The notes: a model not told the origin generated them from the letters alone. A stretch of 64,000 nucleotides of DNA from Variovorax sp. PBL-H6 (GCF_901827155.1 NZ_LR594659.1:3534001-3598000), one strand, 5' to 3'. Counted from the first letter of the stretch, positions 52,770-63,325 are shown. Made by a program: numbers and translations.

Positions 52770-53531
52770 CTAGCCCCGTCCGACGAAGGGCATCTTCGTC
52801 GCCATCACTGTGTGGAACAACACGTTGGCTTCAAGTGGCAGGTTCGCCATGTACAGCACCGACTGGCCGACGATGGAAACGTCCATCACCGGCTCGATCG
52901 CGATCTCGCCATTGGCTTGCGGTACGCCTTTGGTCATCCGCGCGGCCAGTTCGGTCATCGCGTTGCCAACATCGATCTGGCCCACTGCGATGTCATGCTT
53001 GCGGCCATCGAGCGAAGCCGTCTTTGTCAGCCCTTCCACCGCATGCTTGGTCGCCGTATAGGCCATGGAGTTGGGCCGCGGCGCAGTCGCGGAGATCGAA
53101 CCGTTGTTGATGATGCGGCCGCCGCGCGGTGTCTGCGCCTGCATGGTCCGGAAAGCCTGCTGGATGCAATAGAACATCCCGTTCAGGTTGATGTCGACCA
53201 CACCGCGCCACTGCTCCGGCGTCCACTCCTCGAATGGGCCCGGCGGATTGCCGACACCGGCGTTGTTGAACAGCAGATCGACCCGGCCGAAGCGTTCCAC
53301 AGCGGCGGCGAACAAGGCCTGTACCGACTCGGGATTGGCCACGTCCGTCGGCACCGCAAAGGCGCGTGCACCGGCTCCCGATTCGTCGGCCACCTGCTCC
53401 AGTGGCTCCAGCCGGCGGCCCGCCAGCGCCACGCTCCATCCATCGCCCAGCAGGGCCAGGGCGGCGGAACGGCCGATGCCCGTGCCGGCGCCTGTGACGA
53501 CCGCGATGCGGCCCCTCTTCTCTGCACCCAT
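52770..53531 (-). CDS. Short-chain dehydrogenase/reductase
   Basis: 253 residues of the classical SDR family: cofactor motif [36 protein letters not shown], catalytic Ser in [14 protein letters not shown] and YxxxK in [12 protein letters not shown]. The Arg-rich stretch AGRRLEPLE after beta-2 suggests NADP preference. The C-terminal part [20 protein letters not shown] is typical of a clade of uncharacterised proteobacterial oxidoreductases. The substrate is unknown. 13 nt after rnr, same strand. Confidence 0.9.
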   Translation of the reverse strand: MGAEKRGRIAVVTGAGTGIGRSAALALLGDGWSVALAGRRLEPLEQVADESGAGARAFAVPTDVANPESVQALFAAAVERFGRVDLLFNNAGVGNPPGPFEEWTPEQWRGVVDINLNGMFYCIQQAFRTMQAQTPRGGRIINNGSISATAPRPNSMAYTATKHAVEGLTKTASLDGRKHDIAVGQIDVGNAMTELAARMTKGVPQANGEIAIEPVMDVSIVGQSVLYMANLPLEANVLFHTVMATKMPFVGRG

Positions 53532-53544
53532 CTTTGCTTCTCCT

Positions 53545-55851
53545 TCAACGGCGCGGCTTGCGCCCTTTCATCTTGCTGGCGGCCTTCTTGACGGCCGTAC
53601 GAAAAGCCTGCATGGCCGACTGCGGCGCCGCACTGGCAGCGTGATCGCTGCTGCGATCGCTGCGCTCGCTGCGATCGCTGCGCTCGGCGGCGGCAGAAGT
53701 CTCCGGCTTCTTGCGCGCACTGCGCTTGGTCGACGCCTTGGCGGGCACGCCCCCTGTCGAAAGGCCCTTGTCCTTCAAGGCGCGCGAGCTCAGCTCCTCG
53801 CCCTCACGCACCAGGCGGAAGTCGATCTTTCGTCCGTCCAGGTCGACGCGGCTCACCTGCACGCGCACGCGGGTGCCGATGGCATAGCGGATGCCGGTGC
53901 GCTCCCCGCGAAGTTCCTGCCGCTGTTCGTCGAACTTGAAGTATTCGCCGCCGAGCTCAGTGATGTGCACCAGGCCCTCCACGTACATCGCGTCGAGCGT
54001 GACGAAGATGCCGAAGGTCGTGGCCGCAGTGACCACGCCGCCGTACTCCTCGCCCAGATGCTCGCGCATGTATTTGCACTTGAGCCAGGCTTCCACGTCG
54101 CGGCTGGCTTCGTCTGCGCGCCGTTCATTGGCGCTGCAGTGCAGGCCCGCCGCCTGCCAGGCCAGCACCTCCTTGCTCGGCGCAACCGTGGCCTTCTGCG
54201 GCTTGGCGGTCGGCGCCTTGACCCGCGACGCCAGCCGCTTGGCGAGCTTGGCATGCGCCTCGCCCGGCGTCGGCAACATGGGCAGCTGGTACTTGGTCTT
54301 GCCCAGGATCGCCTTGATCACTCGATGCACCAGCAGGTCGGGGTAGCGCCGGATCGGGCTGGTGAAATGCGTGTAGGCCTCATACGCCAAGCCGAAGTGG
54401 CCGCTGTTGATCGGCGTGTAGATCGCCTGCTGCATCGAGCGCAGCAGCATGGTGTGGATCTGCTGCGCGTCGGGCCGCTCCTTCGTCGCCTCGGCGATGG
54501 CCTGGAACTCGCCGGGCTTGGGGTCGTCGGTGATCGACAGACCCACGCCCATGGCCTTGAGATAGCCGCGCAGGATCTCCTTTTTCTCGGGCGTCGGGCC
54601 CTCGTGCACGCGGTACAGGCCCGGATGCTTGCCCTCTGCGATGAAGTCGGCGCTGCAGACGTTGGCCGCGAGCATCGCCTCCTCGATCAGGCGGTGCGCC
54701 TCGTTGCGCGTGCGCGGCACGATCTTCTCGATGCGGCCGGCCTCGTCGCAGATGATCTGCGTCTCGGTGGTCTCGAAGTCGACCGCGCCACGCTTGCTGC
54801 GCTGGGCGAGCAGCGCGCGGTACGCGTCGTGCAGGTTGAGCAGGTCCTTTACCCGCTCCTTGCGCTTGGCCGCCTCGGGGCCGCGGGTATTGCCGAGGAT
54901 CGCGGCGACCTCGGTGTAGGTGAAGCGCGCATGGCTCCACATCACGGCCGGGTAGAACTGGTACGCGTAGATCTCGCCTTCGGCGGTCACCAGCATGTCG
55001 CACACCATGCACAAGCGCTCGACCTCGGGGTTGAGCGAGCACAGGCCGTTGGACAGTTTCTCCGGCAGCATGGGGATCACGCGGCGCGGAAAGTAGACGC
55101 TGGTCGCGCGGTCATAGGCGTCGATATCGATCGGCGAGCCGGTCTGCACATAGGCGCTGACGTCGGCGATCGCGACCAGCAGGCGCCAGCCCTTGCCGCG
55201 ACCCACCTTGGCAGCCTCGCAGTACACCGCATCATCGAAGTCTCGGGCATCCTCGCCGTCGATGGTGACAAGCGGAACATCGGTCAGGTCGACGCGGCCC
55301 TTCTTGTCGACGGCACGCACCTTGTCGGGCAGCGCCTTGGCCTCGGCCAGACAGGCCTCGGAGAAATCGTGCGGCACGCCATACTTGCGCACGGCGATCT
55401 CGATCTCCATGCCCGGATCGTCGATTTCGCCGAGCACCTCCTTCACGCGGCCCACGGGCTGGCCGAACAGCGCAGGCGGCTCGGTCAACTGCACGACAAC
55501 GACCTGGCCCACCTTGGCGGTACCGATCGCTGCCTTGGGGATCATCACGTCCTGGCCGTAGCGCTTGTCCTCCGGCGCGACCAGCCAGATGCCGCCTTCG
55601 TGCAGGAGCCGGCCGATGATCGGCTGCTCGGGTCGCTCGATGATCTCGACCACGCGGCCCTCGGGCCTGCCGCGGCGATCCTGGCGCACCACGCGCGCCT
55701 TGACGCGGTCCTTGTGCAGCACCGCGCGCATTTCGTTGGGAGGCAGATAGATGTCGGCTTCGCCATCGTCGCGCTGCACAAAGCCGTGCCCATCGCGATG
55801 ACCCTGCACCGTTCCTTCGACTTCGTCCAGCAGACCGCCGGAGTGACTCAA
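53545..55851 (-). CDS. rnr: Ribonuclease R
   Basis: Processive 3'-5' exoribonuclease of the RNB family. About 768 residues: cold-shock domains ([20 protein letters not shown]), the RNB catalytic centre ([17 protein letters not shown] with its Asp cluster, [16 protein letters not shown]), an S1 domain ([20 protein letters not shown]) and a basic tail with R-S-D/E repeats. The start is uncertain: I use the TTG at 55851 because the sequence beyond is AT-rich and promoter-like; an ATG at 55914 in frame would add 21 residues and run close to tRNA-Leu. Confidence 0.93.
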   Translation of the reverse strand: MSHSGGLLDEVEGTVQGHRDGHGFVQRDDGEADIYLPPNEMRAVLHKDRVKARVVRQDRRGRPEGRVVEIIERPEQPIIGRLLHEGGIWLVAPEDKRYGQDVMIPKAAIGTAKVGQVVVVQLTEPPALFGQPVGRVKEVLGEIDDPGMEIEIAVRKYGVPHDFSEACLAEAKALPDKVRAVDKKGRVDLTDVPLVTIDGEDARDFDDAVYCEAAKVGRGKGWRLLVAIADVSAYVQTGSPIDIDAYDRATSVYFPRRVIPMLPEKLSNGLCSLNPEVERLCMVCDMLVTAEGEIYAYQFYPAVMWSHARFTYTEVAAILGNTRGPEAAKRKERVKDLLNLHDAYRALLAQRSKRGAVDFETTETQIICDEAGRIEKIVPRTRNEAHRLIEEAMLAANVCSADFIAEGKHPGLYRVHEGPTPEKKEILRGYLKAMGVGLSITDDPKPGEFQAIAEATKERPDAQQIHTMLLRSMQQAIYTPINSGHFGLAYEAYTHFTSPIRRYPDLLVHRVIKAILGKTKYQLPMLPTPGEAHAKLAKRLASRVKAPTAKPQKATVAPSKEVLAWQAAGLHCSANERRADEASRDVEAWLKCKYMREHLGEEYGGVVTAATTFGIFVTLDAMYVEGLVHITELGGEYFKFDEQRQELRGERTGIRYAIGTRVRVQVSRVDLDGRKIDFRLVREGEELSSRALKDKGLSTGGVPAKASTKRSARKKPETSAAAERSDRSERSDRSSDHAASAAPQSAMQAFRTAVKKAASKMKGRKPRR

Positions 55852-55925
55852 ATTTTTGATATATACTCTCTTTCTTTCCTGAAATTCAAAACCTGTTGCA
55901 AGGACTTGTTCCATGCAGCAAGTGG
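55852..55925. promoter_or_regulatory. AT-rich divergent promoter region between rnr and tRNA-Leu
   Basis: The most AT-rich stretch in this neighbourhood. Plus strand: TGATATATACT around 55857-55867 resembles an extended -10 for the tRNA. Minus strand: TTGAAT and TATATA with an 18-bp spacer could serve rnr. Both promoters would overlap. Confidence 0.45.
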
Positions 55926-56010
<85 letters not shown>

Positions 56011-56044
56011 AGTTTAGATAATCCCTCTGGGTCATCTCCGATTC

Positions 56045-56071
56045 AAGCCACCGGCCTCCGGTGGCTTTTTT
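56045..56071 (+). terminator. Terminator after tRNA-Leu
   Basis: 10-bp stem AAGCCACCGG / CCGGTGGCTT with a CCT loop, followed by T residues, 34 nt after the tRNA. It stands before the convergent rimO gene. Confidence 0.9.
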
Positions 56072-56091
56072 CATGCCCGTCGAAAGCCGCA

Positions 56092-57498
56092 TCAGATGGG
56101 CAACGCGATCAGATCGTGTCCCTCGGCGCCGACGATGCGAGCGCGCGTGAAATCACCGACCTTCAGGGTCTTGCTGATCTTCTCGGGCGGCAACAGCCGC
56201 ACCGTGCCGTCGATCTCGGGCGCATCGGCATAGGTCCGCCCAACGCCGCCCTTGCGGCCCAGCCCCGGCGCTGAATCGACCAGCACCTGCATCGTGGCAC
56301 CGATGCGCCTGCGCAGCTTGGCGGTCGACACCGCCTCAGCCACTTCCATGAAGCGCGCGCGGCGCGCCTCACGCTCCGCCTCGGACAGCATGCCGGGGAT
56401 ATCGTTGGCGGCTGCGCCCTGGACCGGGCTGTAGGCGAAGCAGCCCGCGCGATCGATCCCGGCCTCGCGGATGAAGTCGAGCAGATGCTCGAACTCCTCT
56501 TCCGTCTCTCCGGGGAAGCCCGCGATGAAAGTGCTGCGGATGACGAGCTCGGGACACAGTTCGCGCCAGCGCGCGATGCGCTCCAGGTTCTTCTCGCCGC
56601 TGGCAGGTCGCTTCATGCGCCGCAGGACCGCAGGATGGCTGTGCTGCAGCGGCACGTCGAGGTAAGGCAGCACCTGGCCGCTGGCCATCAGCGGGATGAC
56701 GTCGTCGACGGACGGATAGGGGTACACGTAGTGCAGCCGTACCCAGGCGCCGTAAGGCTCGGCGATCTCACCCAGCGTGCGCACCAGCTCCAGCATGCGC
56801 GTCTTGACCGGTTTGCCGTCCCAGAAGCCGGTACGGTACTTGAGGTCGACTCCGTAGGCCGAGGTGTCCTGGCTGATCACCAGCAGTTCCTTCACGCCCC
56901 CCTCGAACAGCGCCTTGGCCTCGCTCAACACGTCGCCCACGGGCCGCGACACCAGGTCGCCGCGCATCGATGGAATGATGCAGAAGGTGCAGCGATGATT
57001 GCAGCCCTCGCTGATTTTCAGATAGGCATAGTGCCGCGGCGTCAGCTTCAGGCCTGCGACGCCGAAGGCCTGCGGCACCAGGTCGATGAACGGGTCGTGC
57101 GGCTTGGGCAGATTCGCATGCACCGCGTCCATGACTTCCTGGGTCGCATGCGGCCCAGTGACGGCCAGCACGCTCGGATGCATCTGGCGCACCAGGTTGC
57201 CACCAGCCTCACCCGTCTTGGCGCCAAGACAGCCGGTGACGATCACGCGGCCGTTCTCGGCCAGCGCCTCTCCGATGGTGTCGAGGCTTTCCTTGACGGC
57301 ATCGTCGATGAAGCCGCAAGTGTTGACGATCACCAGGTCGGCACCTTCGAAGGTCTTGGAGGTCTGGTACCCCTCGGCGCTCAGCCGGGTCAAGATCAGC
57401 TCGGAATCCGTGAGTGCCTTGGGACAGCCGAGGCTCACGAATCCGACCTTCGGGATGGTCGGCGCGGAAATGCGTTCAGGGGAGGCTACTTCGCTCAT
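56092..57498 (-). CDS. rimO: Ribosomal protein S12 methylthiotransferase RimO
   Basis: Adds a methylthio group to Asp88 (E. coli numbering) of ribosomal protein S12. 468 residues: N-terminal UPF0004 domain with three cluster cysteines ([32 protein letters not shown]), the radical-SAM CxxxCxxC in [18 protein letters not shown], and a C-terminal TRAM domain. ATG at 57498, 18 nt after phaR on the same strand. Confidence 0.96.
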   Translation of the reverse strand: MSEVASPERISAPTIPKVGFVSLGCPKALTDSELILTRLSAEGYQTSKTFEGADLVIVNTCGFIDDAVKESLDTIGEALAENGRVIVTGCLGAKTGEAGGNLVRQMHPSVLAVTGPHATQEVMDAVHANLPKPHDPFIDLVPQAFGVAGLKLTPRHYAYLKISEGCNHRCTFCIIPSMRGDLVSRPVGDVLSEAKALFEGGVKELLVISQDTSAYGVDLKYRTGFWDGKPVKTRMLELVRTLGEIAEPYGAWVRLHYVYPYPSVDDVIPLMASGQVLPYLDVPLQHSHPAVLRRMKRPASGEKNLERIARWRELCPELVIRSTFIAGFPGETEEEFEHLLDFIREAGIDRAGCFAYSPVQGAAANDIPGMLSEAEREARRARFMEVAEAVSTAKLRRRIGATMQVLVDSAPGLGRKGGVGRTYADAPEIDGTVRLLPPEKISKTLKVGDFTRARIVGAEGHDLIALPI

Positions 57499-57516
57499 AA
57501 CCCCCTATTGTCCCTG

Positions 57517-58074
57517 CTAATGGTCAGTCTGGCCGCCCTGGGGTCGCTTGATGCCGAAGGCACCCAGCACTTGCTCGGTATTTTTCTGCATCTGCTCCTG
57601 CATCTGCAGGAACACATTCTTGGATTGCTCGACGTAGTTGCCCATCAAACCCTGGAGCATGGGCGACTGCATGGTCATGAAGCGCGCCCACATCTCGGGC
57701 GTGAGCGCCTGCGCCTTCTCGGCCAACTGCGCCTGCACCTCAGTCATGGCCTGGATGTTCTTCTCGAGGTACGGACCCATGTAGCCCTGCATGGCCTGTC
57801 CGTAGAAACGGATGATGTTGGCCAGCACCTGCTCGGTGAACATCGGCGCGCCGCCGGCCTCCTCCTCGAGAATGATCTGCAGCAGGATGCTTCGCGAGAG
57901 ATCGTCGCCGCTCTTGGCATCGCGCACCACGAAGGGCGACTTGTCCATCACCAGTTGCTTGACCTCTGCGAGCGTGATGTAGGTGGAGGTTTCCGTGTCG
58001 TAGAGCCTGCGGTTTGGATACTTCTTGATCACCCGCTGCGTCGGCTTGTCGCCGGCGGACTTCTTGCTCTGCAC
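57517..58074 (-). CDS. phaR: Polyhydroxyalkanoate synthesis repressor PhaR
   Basis: Represses phasin and PHA genes and binds PHA granules. 185 residues: N-terminal DNA-binding domain RVIKKYPNRRLYDTETSTYI, then PHB accumulation domains (SILLQIILEEEAGGAPMFTE) and an amphipathic Gln/Met-rich C-terminus (FLQMQEQMQKNTEQVLG). I use the GTG at 58074, which has AAGGAG six nt upstream; an ATG at 58110 adds 12 residues but has no such site. PHA synthase genes are not in the window. Confidence 0.93.
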   Translation of the reverse strand: MQSKKSAGDKPTQRVIKKYPNRRLYDTETSTYITLAEVKQLVMDKSPFVVRDAKSGDDLSRSILLQIILEEEAGGAPMFTEQVLANIIRFYGQAMQGYMGPYLEKNIQAMTEVQAQLAEKAQALTPEMWARFMTMQSPMLQGLMGNYVEQSKNVFLQMQEQMQKNTEQVLGAFGIKRPQGGQTDH

Positions 58075-58171
58075 TAAGGACTCCTTGAGGTTTCGCGTCT
58101 TCTCACACAAACCATTCTAGGGAGCGGTTTTGCTGCACCGCGCCAAGGTTTACCCTGACCAGCCAGCGCCA

Positions 58172-58540
58172 TCAATCCGGAGTGGTCGTGTACTCGGCCC
58201 CGCACGCCTTGCAGACGGCCGATTCGGGCCTCTCCTGGGTGGTTTCGCGAAAATGCAGCGGGCTCTTGGTGCCGTTGAAAACCCAACAACGCGGGCAATG
58301 CTCATGGCCCGCCAGCGGCAAGTAGCCGCGTGCGCGCTGCTCGGCGCGCTCCCGCGTGACCGGCGATCCTTGTCGCACCGTTCGGGCAACGTCCTCGGCC
58401 GCCATGGTGCCGGCGCGGCCGTTGGCGCGGTCGTTGAGCCCGTACACCACGCGAGCGAACTCGAGCGGCGCCTGTCGCAACAGTGCAGCGAGACGAAGCT
58501 CCTCGAGCGCCGGACTGGTCTCAGCCCCTGGCATGGTCAT
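58172..58540 (-). CDS. Small zinc-ribbon-like protein, function unknown
   Basis: 122 residues: an N-terminal helical part (ALEELRLAALLRQAPLEFAR) and a C-terminal pair of CxxC motifs (HCPRCWVFNGTKSP and AVCKACGAEY), spaced as a zinc ribbon. I do not recognise a named family. Third-position GC and a plain ATG support coding. It lies between phaR and tRNA-Val, 97 nt upstream of phaR. Confidence 0.7.
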   Translation of the reverse strand: MTMPGAETSPALEELRLAALLRQAPLEFARVVYGLNDRANGRAGTMAAEDVARTVRQGSPVTRERAEQRARGYLPLAGHEHCPRCWVFNGTKSPLHFRETTQERPESAVCKACGAEYTTTPD

Positions 58541-58736
58541 CGTTTCCCTGCGTCGAATGGTGTGGTGATGGGGAAGGTCAAGTTACCACAACTGTCAGCG
58601 TATCCGCCAGTCGACGAAGGCAGTAGACCAAGAGGAGGAGGAGCCCCGGAACCGGCCGGCGATGCACGCGGAACGGCGGAATGCGCGAAGCAACCGCTTG
58701 GTTCGGGCGGCTGCTGCGTGCTTCTTGGGAAAAAAT
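58541..58736. other. Intergenic stretch without a recognised gene
   Basis: About 196 nt between the zinc-ribbon gene and tRNA-Val. I see no gene. On the minus strand the tRNA end is followed at once by ATTTTTT, a likely unstructured termination signal; the promoter of the zinc-ribbon gene must lie in the rest. Confidence 0.4.
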
Positions 58737-58813
58737 TGGTAGGCGCGATTGGACTCGAACCAACGACCCCCACCATGTCAAGGTGGTGCTCTAACCAGCT
58801 GAGCTACGCGCCT
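58737..58813 (-). tRNA. tRNA-Val(GAC)
   Basis: 77 nt with encoded CCA. The acceptor pairs AGGCGCG with CGCGCCT, the D-arm is GCTCAGCTGGTTAGAGC, the anticodon arm is CCACC-TTGACAT-GGTGG with anticodon GAC, and the T-arm is TTGGTTCGAGTCCAA. It follows relA with its own promoter-like element upstream. Confidence 0.97.
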
Positions 58814-58835
58814 GTGAGTGTGTCCGAGAGGCCGA

Positions 58836-58844
58836 AGTATAGCA
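58836..58844 (-). promoter_or_regulatory. Extended -10 of the tRNA-Val promoter
   Basis: Minus strand TGCTATACT with CTGAAA as a possible -35 (18-bp spacer); the -35 overlaps the relA stop codon. It is the same 9-mer as before rpsB. It lies about 20 nt upstream of the tRNA. Confidence 0.65.
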
Positions 58845-58861
58845 GCCCGCGACAGTGCCTT

Positions 58862-61093
58862 TCAGCGACGTCGCGCGGAACGAACGCCGGTCACCGCACC
58901 CACCACGCTCAGCACCTGTGCGAGCCGCGCCGCATCGGCAATTTCGACGGTGAAGGTCATCCAGGCCGTCCCCTTGACCGACTGCGTCTGCACTCCGATG
59001 ACGTTCATCTTCTCGCGCGCGAACACATCGGAAATGTCGCGCAGCAGGCCCTGCCGATCGGTAGCCTCCACCGCCACGTCGACTGCATAGACCGATGCCT
59101 CGCCAGCGCGCTTCTCTCCCCATTCGACATCGATGACGCGCTCGGCCTCGCGCCCGGCCATCGTGCGGAAATTGCTGCAGTCGGCGCGATGAATGCTGAC
59201 GCCGTGGCCGCGCGTCACAAAGCCGCGGATCAGATCGGGCGGCGCAGGCTTGCAGCACTTGGCGAGTTGCGTCATCAGCGACGAGACGCCGACCACCAAC
59301 ACGCCACCCTTGCCCCCACTGCCGTCCGTGCGGGCCTTCTTGATGACGACACCATCGTCGGGCCCCGAAGCGGGTTCCGGCGGGCGCAGCAGCATCTCGA
59401 TGTTCCGCAGCGAGAACTCGTCCTTGCCCACCACTTCGAACAGATGATCGGCCGACTTGAAGCCCAATTGCGACGCGAGGTCGTCCAGCTTCAGTGCGGT
59501 CTTGCCCTCTCGCTGCAGCACCTTCTCGACCGCCTCGCGCCCGCGCGCCACCGTCTCGTGCGTGACCTGCGCGTTGAACCAGGCGCGCACCTTGGCACGT
59601 GCGCGATGGCTCGCCAGATAGCCAAGCTCCGCGTTGAGCCAGTCGCGCGAAGGACCGCCCTCCTTCGTCGCGATGATCTCCACCGTCTGCCCGTTCTGCA
59701 GCGGTGTGTTGAGCGGCACCATCGCCCCGTCGACGCGCGCGCCGCGGCAGCGATGTCCCAGGCTGGTATGTACCGAGTACGCGAAGTCGACGGCGGTCGC
59801 GCCCTGTGGCAACTCGACGATCGCGGCATCGGGCGTGAGGACGTAGATGCGGTCGTCGAACAGGCCTTGACCCTGCGAGCCGTCAGACAGGTCGCGCTCC
59901 CAGGCCAGCAGTTGTCGCAGCACGGCGATCTTGGCGTCGTACTCGCCGCTCGCCCAAACGCCAGCGTAGCCCTTGTGGCCCGCCTCCTTGTAGGCCCAGT
60001 GCGCAGCCACGCCATGCTCGGCATGGTCATGCATCTGCTCGGTCCGGATCTGGATCTCGATCGGCTTGCCGGCCTGGCCGTTCACGACTTCGCGCACGAC
60101 CGTGTGCAGCGATTGATAGCCGTTCGGCTTCGGCCTTGCAATGTAGTCGTCGAATTCCTCGGAAATGGGCTGGAAATTGGAGTGCACCCACGCCAGCGCC
60201 GCATAGCAATCCTTGACGTCGGCCACCACGACGCGCAGCGCCAGGATGTCGAAGACCTGCGCGAAGTCGAGCGCCTTGCCGCGCATTTTCTTCACGATGC
60301 TGTAGATGTTCTTCGGCCGCCCCTGCACCGCTGCCTTGACGCCCTCGGCGGCCAGCTCGCGCTCCAGCCGCGCGCGCAGCTGCTCGACGTAGCCTTCGCG
60401 CTCCACGCGCTTTTCGTCGAGCAGGCGCGCGATCAGCTTGTAGGTTTCGGGTTCGAGGAAGCGGAAGGACAGGTCTTCGATCTCCCACTTGACCTGCCAG
60501 ATGCCGAGCCGGTTCGCCAGCGGGGCGAACACCTGCAGCGATTCACGTGCGACACCTTCCGGCACAGGCTGCTTGCTCGCCGCCGCGTAGCGCAGGGTCT
60601 GCAGCCGCGAAGCGAGCCGCAGCATCACGACGCGCAGGTCGCGCGAGAACGCGAGCAGCATCTTGCGCACGTTCTCGGTTTGCGTGCTGGCTCCGTCGGC
60701 CAGGTGCGCGCTGGCCGTGACCGAACGCGCCTGCTTCTGCACATGCACGAGCTTGGTGGTCTCGACCGCCAGCGCCGCGAAGTTGTCGCCGAAGACCTTG
60801 GCGATCACCTCCTGCGGCCGGTTCAGGTGCTGGCAGGAATAAACCAGGTAGCTGGCTGCCTGCATCGCCTCGGACCCACCCATGGCTGCCACGATAGCGG
60901 CGACGGCATCGGCATGGGCGAGCGTGTTTTCGCCAGTATCGAGCGTCTCGTCGGCGATCAGCGGCTCGGCGAAGGTGCGGGCCCGCGCGAGCATGTTCTC
61001 CTGCACCGGCGTGCGCTCCGCAGTAGCGGCCGAAAGTGGATAGTCGACCACCGACGCACCGGACATCGACAAGCCGGGTTGTTCGCGCTTCAC
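58862..61093 (-). CDS. relA: (p)ppGpp synthetase RelA
   Basis: Ribosome-dependent alarmone synthetase. 743 residues. The N-terminal HD-type domain is degenerate: where SpoT has His-Asp and ED motifs it reads VYSCQHLNRPQEVI, so hydrolysis is not expected. The synthetase domain is intact (GRPKNIYSIVKKMRGKALDF, EEFDDYIARPKPNGYQSLHT, IEIQIRTEQMHDHAEHGVAA), followed by TGS (DDRIYVLTPDAAIVELPQGA) and a C-terminal ACT domain. The start is GTG with a GGAGG-like site upstream. This is RelA rather than SpoT. Confidence 0.95.
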   Translation of the reverse strand: MKREQPGLSMSGASVVDYPLSAATAERTPVQENMLARARTFAEPLIADETLDTGENTLAHADAVAAIVAAMGGSEAMQAASYLVYSCQHLNRPQEVIAKVFGDNFAALAVETTKLVHVQKQARSVTASAHLADGASTQTENVRKMLLAFSRDLRVVMLRLASRLQTLRYAAASKQPVPEGVARESLQVFAPLANRLGIWQVKWEIEDLSFRFLEPETYKLIARLLDEKRVEREGYVEQLRARLERELAAEGVKAAVQGRPKNIYSIVKKMRGKALDFAQVFDILALRVVVADVKDCYAALAWVHSNFQPISEEFDDYIARPKPNGYQSLHTVVREVVNGQAGKPIEIQIRTEQMHDHAEHGVAAHWAYKEAGHKGYAGVWASGEYDAKIAVLRQLLAWERDLSDGSQGQGLFDDRIYVLTPDAAIVELPQGATAVDFAYSVHTSLGHRCRGARVDGAMVPLNTPLQNGQTVEIIATKEGGPSRDWLNAELGYLASHRARAKVRAWFNAQVTHETVARGREAVEKVLQREGKTALKLDDLASQLGFKSADHLFEVVGKDEFSLRNIEMLLRPPEPASGPDDGVVIKKARTDGSGGKGGVLVVGVSSLMTQLAKCCKPAPPDLIRGFVTRGHGVSIHRADCSNFRTMAGREAERVIDVEWGEKRAGEASVYAVDVAVEATDRQGLLRDISDVFAREKMNVIGVQTQSVKGTAWMTFTVEIADAARLAQVLSVVGAVTGVRSARRR

Positions 61094-61208
61094 TCGAGCA
61101 CCCCCTCCCAGGCGGTGCGATGGACGGCAGACTCGATCATGGAACGCAGGCGTGCACGGTGAAGATAATGAGCTCGTTGCATCCTAATTCATCCGGAGAT
61201 TGACCATC

Positions 61209-61979
<771 letters not shown>

Positions 61980-62012
61980 TAAGCGAGCGCAGCAACCGCG
62001 TTTGTGGCGGAA

Positions 62013-62735
62013 CTACTTGAGCTGCACGGATCCCGAGACATTGACGACCACGCTGGTCTTGCCGGCCTCGACCGGCACCGCGGCGTCATACGACATCTTC
62101 GACGAGGCCTCCGCCGCCATCATGCGCGGTCGGATCGGCGCGCCTTGGTTGGCGTTGACCGAGACTTCGCGCAACGTGTACCCGGCGAAGCCGAAGTTTT
62201 TAGCCAGCTCGGCAGCCTTCTGCTTGAAGTTCTCGATCGCAATGGTCTGCGCCTCGGTCTCGACCCTGGCGCGCTGCTCGCGGCTCAGGCCAAAGCCGAT
62301 GCCGCCAACGGTCAGCGTGGAGATGCGCCCGGCCGTCTGCGTGATGCGCGGAAAGTCCTTCCCCTCCAACACCAGCTCGGTGGTGCCCGACCATCCGGTG
62401 ATCTTTCCGTCGCGCGTATAGCGCGGCACCAGGCTGAAGTTGCCGGTGTGCACGTCGAGCAGCCCCGGCTGCGCGTTCTTGCGCGCCTCTGCCAGCGCCG
62501 CATCCAGGGCGGTCTTCAGCTGGTTCTGCACGGCTGCTGCGTCGGCCGCGTCGCGGGTGGTGCTCAACGTCATGGAGAGCAGGTCCTGCTGCACCTCGAC
62601 CGTGCCCGTGGCCGACAGCTGCAGGACGTTCTGCGGCGGGGTCCAGGGCGCACTCTGGGCAAGGGCTGCGCCGGCGCTCAGCAATGCGGCACAGGCCACG
62701 ATCTTCTTTGTTTTGTTCAAGGCAAGGGATTCCAT
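62013..62735 (-). CDS. SIMPL-domain (DUF541) periplasmic protein
   Basis: 240 residues with a signal peptide (KIVACAALLSAGAALA). The SIMPL pattern follows: LQLSATGTVEVQQDLLSMTL, NQLKTALDAAL, then the second half ELAKNFGFAGYTLREVSVN and a C-terminal beta strand VVVNVSGSVQL. Family members (E. coli YggE) are periplasmic and linked to oxidative stress in some species; the reaction is unknown. Starts at 62735 (ATG) or 62720 (TTG) are both possible. Convergent with bdhA. Confidence 0.9.
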   Translation of the reverse strand: MESLALNKTKKIVACAALLSAGAALAQSAPWTPPQNVLQLSATGTVEVQQDLLSMTLSTTRDAADAAAVQNQLKTALDAALAEARKNAQPGLLDVHTGNFSLVPRYTRDGKITGWSGTTELVLEGKDFPRITQTAGRISTLTVGGIGFGLSREQRARVETEAQTIAIENFKQKAAELAKNFGFAGYTLREVSVNANQGAPIRPRMMAAEASSKMSYDAAVPVEAGKTSVVVNVSGSVQLK

Positions 62736-62773
62736 CGAAAAGAAAGGAGCCATCATGCCCCGACGGGGCTGGC

Positions 62774-63151
62774 TCACGGACGTTGGGTGCGCGGTGCAGT
62801 CAGCAGAGTGCCTTTCGGCACGGCGGCCGGCACCAAACGCTCGGCCGGCTGCGCTTCTGCCGAACGGATCAGCTCCGGCCGCGGCTCGGGCCTGGACTCC
62901 GGCCTCGGCACCCACTGCTGCCGCACCTGCTGCCGCAATTCCGCCAGTTCGGCCGGCGTCAGCCGGCGACCCGCGGCCGCCTCCTCGCGCATCACTTCCT
63001 CGCGCTTGGCAGCCCGGTGGGCCTCGACCGCTTGGCGCATTTCGTTGCGCCGCGGGTCGCTCACCCGGATGAGGCCCCCCGGCTCGGCGGACGCCGGCAG
63101 CGAAGCGCACAGCAGCATCGCAGCCGTCGATGAGGAAAGAATGAATTTCAT
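62774..63151 (-). CDS. Small secreted protein of unknown function
   Basis: 125 residues: signal peptide (ILSSSTAAMLLCASLPASA), a charged helical part (RNEMRQAVEAHRAAKREEVM, then LTPAELAELRQQVRQQW) and a Pro/Arg/Glu repeat-like stretch (PRPESRPEPRPEL). No family recognised. It lies 38 nt upstream of the SIMPL gene on the same strand and may be cotranscribed with it. Confidence 0.75.
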   Translation of the reverse strand: MKFILSSSTAAMLLCASLPASAEPGGLIRVSDPRRNEMRQAVEAHRAAKREEVMREEAAAGRRLTPAELAELRQQVRQQWVPRPESRPEPRPELIRSAEAQPAERLVPAAVPKGTLLTAPRTQRP

Positions 63152-63231
63152 GGCGAAGCGATCAGGGGGGTTGGAGCCACTGTGCCACCGCCGCTTATTG
63201 CAGAAACGTCTGGACAGCTAGCGCCCGCAAG

Positions 63232-63310
63232 TTTTGTAACTTAGTGTCAAAGCCTGGTGAAAAGCGCCTCAATGAGCCTGCAACACCCTCAAAATTGGCG
63301 TTGTTACAAA
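63232..63310. promoter_or_regulatory. ompR upstream region with inverted TTTTGTAAC / GTTACAAA
   Basis: TTTTGTAAC at 63232-63240 and its inverted partner GTTACAAA at 63303-63310 flank about 60 bp just before the response regulator gene. The segment GTTACAAATTCGGTGTTG has a loose similarity to OmpR sites (GTTACA-N4-G...). Autoregulation is a guess. Confidence 0.3.
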
Positions 63311-63325
63311 TTCGGTGTTGTAGAA

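Noticed and set aside
58892..61093. SpoT (bifunctional hydrolase)
   Set aside because: The His-Asp hydrolase motif is lost and the synthetase region resembles RelA.
58130..61162. 1010-codon open frame on the plus strand opposite relA and tRNA-Val
   Set aside because: It runs through a tRNA and antisense to relA; composition is that of a shadow frame.
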